Below are positions 62,405-64,000 of a DNA stretch of 64,000 nucleotides, in pieces (positions within the stretch are counted from its first letter, which is position 1; the number at the start of each line of letters is the position of its first letter). Position numbers and translations under genes: made by a program. Source of the stretch: Synechocystis sp. PCC 7509 (GTDB lineage: Bacteria; Cyanobacteriota; Cyanobacteriia; Cyanobacteriales; Chroococcidiopsidaceae); NCBI RefSeq assembly GCF_000332075.2, contig NZ_ALVU02000001.1, positions 62,001-126,000 of the forward strand, given 5' to 3'. Under the pieces are notes generated by a model that worked only from the letters and a program-made list of their open reading frames with translations, made no database searches and had not been told where the DNA came from.

Positions 62405-64000
62405 ATGCTAGGCAAGTTACTTAAAGAACGCTACCAAGTTATAGATACCCTAAACGCCGGAGGGTTTTGTCAAACTTACTTAGCAAAAGATGTGTCTATT
62501 GCTGGTAGTCCAAGCTGCGTAATTAAACAACTCAAGTCTACACCTAACTTTGCGAATTATCTGCCAACTTTGGGCGAATTGCTAGATCGAGAAGCAGAAG
62601 CATTAAAAAAACTCGGCTTTTACGATCGCGTTCCTCAATTATTAGCTCATTTTGAAGAAGATGATGAGTTTTACTTAGTTCAAGAATTGATTGTAGGGCA
62701 TCCACTTACAGAAGAATTAAGCCCCAAAGAACATTGGAGTGAAACCCAAGTCACTGAACTATTACAAGAAGTATTAAGCATTTTAGAGTATGTTCATAGC
62801 CAGGGATTAATTCATCGAGACATTAAACCCAGTAACCTAATTAGAAGACAGGAAGATGGGAAGTTAGTTTTAATTGACTTTGGCGCAGTTAAGCAAGCTT
62901 GGACGCAAGTAATTACTACTGGTGGCAAAACCGCTACTAATTACGCTTTTGGTGTGGCTGCAACTATTGCCATTGGTACGCCAGGCTATACTCCCCCAGA
63001 ACAAGAACGAGGTATACCGCGCCCCAATAGTGATATTTATGCGTTAGGAACGATCGCAATTCAGGCATTAACAGGGCTAGACCCTACTCAAATCCCCGAA
63101 GACCCGGAAACTGGGGAACTGTTGTGGCAACATCACGCCCAAGTTAGCGATCGCCTAGCAACTATCATCAACAAAATGGTACGCTACCACTTTAAAGAGC
63201 GCTACGCCTCAGCAACAGAAGTATTGCAAGCTTTGCAGGTACAACTTCCTCCCAGCCCACCTATACAAATCTCAGCACCTGCTAAAACCAATAAAAAAAA
63301 TATTCCCATTCTGCCATTTGTAGGCGTTGGCTTAACGATAAGTTTAATTGTCGGCAGCTACTATTATTATTTATTCAAATCGCCGCCAAAGCCAGCAGCT
63401 TCAACCAAACAATACAACTACTTATTTAAACAGCCCAGTAATATCAGCAATATTACTTTAGCCAAAACTCTCAAAAATCATTCTCAGCCTGTTTGGGCGA
63501 CTTCTATTAGTGATAACGGTCAAGTTTTGGCAAGTGGCAGCCAAGATCGTACTATCAAGGTGTGGAATGTGCGTACAGGACAGTTACAGCGCACTTTGTT
63601 GGGACATAAAGACACCGTTAGATCCCTAGCAATGAGTGCCGAGGGACGGACTTTAGCTAGTGGTAGTGGAGATACAACAATCAAGTTATGGGACTTATCC
63701 CAAGGTAAGCTAATTGGTACATTTTCCGGTCATTCTAGCCCTGTTTGGTCGGTAGACTTCGCGCCGGATGGCAAAACGCTAATTAGTGCTAGTGAAGACG
63801 GTAGTATCAATATTTGGAATTTACGCACGGGTGCGACTAAAACTATTGAGTCTGCACACAATAGTAGAATTTTCTCGATTGCGGTTAGTCCGGACAACCA
63901 AACTTTTGCTACTGGAAGCAAAGATAAAACTATCAAGCTTTGGCAGCTACCAACGGGCAAACTCCTGCGCACTATCAACGAACACAAAGATGCGGTAAGG
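62405..64000 (+). CDS. Ser/Thr protein kinase with WD40 repeats (3' end outside window)
   Basis: Starts at ATG 62405 and is open to the window end, so 532 codons are visible. The kinase domain (residues about 8-275) has a degenerate glycine loop LNAGGFCQTYLAK, VIKQL (Lys), HRDIKPSNL (catalytic Asp), LIDFGAVKQ (DFG) and GTPGYTPPEQ. A Lys-rich linker and one membrane helix (ILPFVGVGLTISLIVGSYYYY) lead to an extracytoplasmic beta-propeller with repeats ending IKVWN, IKLWD, INIWN and IKLWQ. This is a cyanobacterial sensory kinase type; the ligand is unknown. Confidence 0.92.
   Translation, partial: MLGKLLKERYQVIDTLNAGGFCQTYLAKDVSIAGSPSCVIKQLKSTPNFANYLPTLGELLDREAEALKKLGFYDRVPQLLAHFEEDDEFYLVQELIVGHPLTEELSPKEHWSETQVTELLQEVLSILEYVHSQGLIHRDIKPSNLIRRQEDGKLVLIDFGAVKQAWTQVITTGGKTATNYAFGVAATIAIGTPGYTPPEQERGIPRPNSDIYALGTIAIQALTGLDPTQIPEDPETGELLWQHHAQVSDRLATIINKMVRYHFKERYASATEVLQALQVQLPPSPPIQISAPAKTNKKNIPILPFVGVGLTISLIVGSYYYYLFKSPPKPAASTKQYNYLFKQPSNISNITLAKTLKNHSQPVWATSISDNGQVLASGSQDRTIKVWNVRTGQLQRTLLGHKDTVRSLAMSAEGRTLASGSGDTTIKLWDLSQGKLIGTFSGHSSPVWSVDFAPDGKTLISASEDGSINIWNLRTGATKTIESAHNSRIFSIAVSPDNQTFATGSKDKTIKLWQLPTGKLLRTINEHKDAVR

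Overview
The window is chromosomal DNA from a cyanobacterium. Signs are the many GCGATCGC (HIP1-type) octamers, a psbK gene behind tgt, a CRR7-type NDH-1 protein, myxoxanthophyll genes (cruF, cruG), a CruA-type lycopene cyclase, PEP-CTERM and SLH/OprB-porin proteins, and several short conserved proteins typical of cyanobacteria. The base composition and gene set suggest a non-picoplanktonic species with many mobile elements; I cannot name it.

Layout. 1-3300 (minus): end of an exopolysaccharide locus (Wzc-type tyrosine autokinase cut by the window edge, and a GT4 glycosyltransferase). 3800-6800: RNase HI, then cruG/cruF. 7000-15050: housekeeping genes (rpmA, rplU, polA, a phosphohexomutase) with two PD-(D/E)XK-type proteins and a LapA-like protein. 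15100-28550: a secreted PEP-CTERM amidase gene split by an 11,238-bp mobile element. 28600-32400: PhnD-like binding protein, carotenoid oxygenase, HemJ and a 36-aa membrane protein. 32450-37140 (minus): a glucose-uptake operon (43-aa ORF, porin, glucokinase, sugar porter, UspA protein). 37350-42750 (minus): decayed sugar-binding protein, RND efflux pump with adaptor, decayed methyltransferase. 42789-53050: miaB, hexapeptide acyltransferase, ddl, cruA, PAP2 phosphatase, lipid kinase, crr7, DUF2854 protein, a divisome-like membrane protein and a TPR protein. 53285-54715: an IS605/IS1341-type element with an apparently catalytic TnpB. 54791-57781: conserved proteins, GST, psbK, tgt. 58131-59421: a dead IS1 element that carries a nested IS605-type remnant. 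60199-64000: response regulator, DUF2294 protein, zinc alcohol dehydrogenase, and a kinase/WD40 protein cut by the window edge.

The most interesting part is the 16196-27433 element. Joining its two flanks at a shared TTC restores an uninterrupted amidase frame of 585 codons (catalytic core on the left, C-terminal region and PEP-CTERM tail on the right). Joining its two ends into a circle gives the lysin-like gene at the right end a stop codon two codons past the junction. An IS110-type DEDD recombinase lies at the extreme left end with about 340 bp of hairpin-rich non-coding DNA upstream of it, the arrangement expected for a bridge-RNA-guided recombinase. Part of that non-coding DNA repeats the element's left terminus and resembles the reconstructed empty target. 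The cargo is a rightward block of mostly unrecognised genes ending in small membrane proteins and a lysin-like protein, plus a leftward block with a catalytic-domain-only tyrosine recombinase and likely replication or regulation genes.

All statements come from reading the sequence; no database search was made, and family names rest on recognised motifs and gene order.
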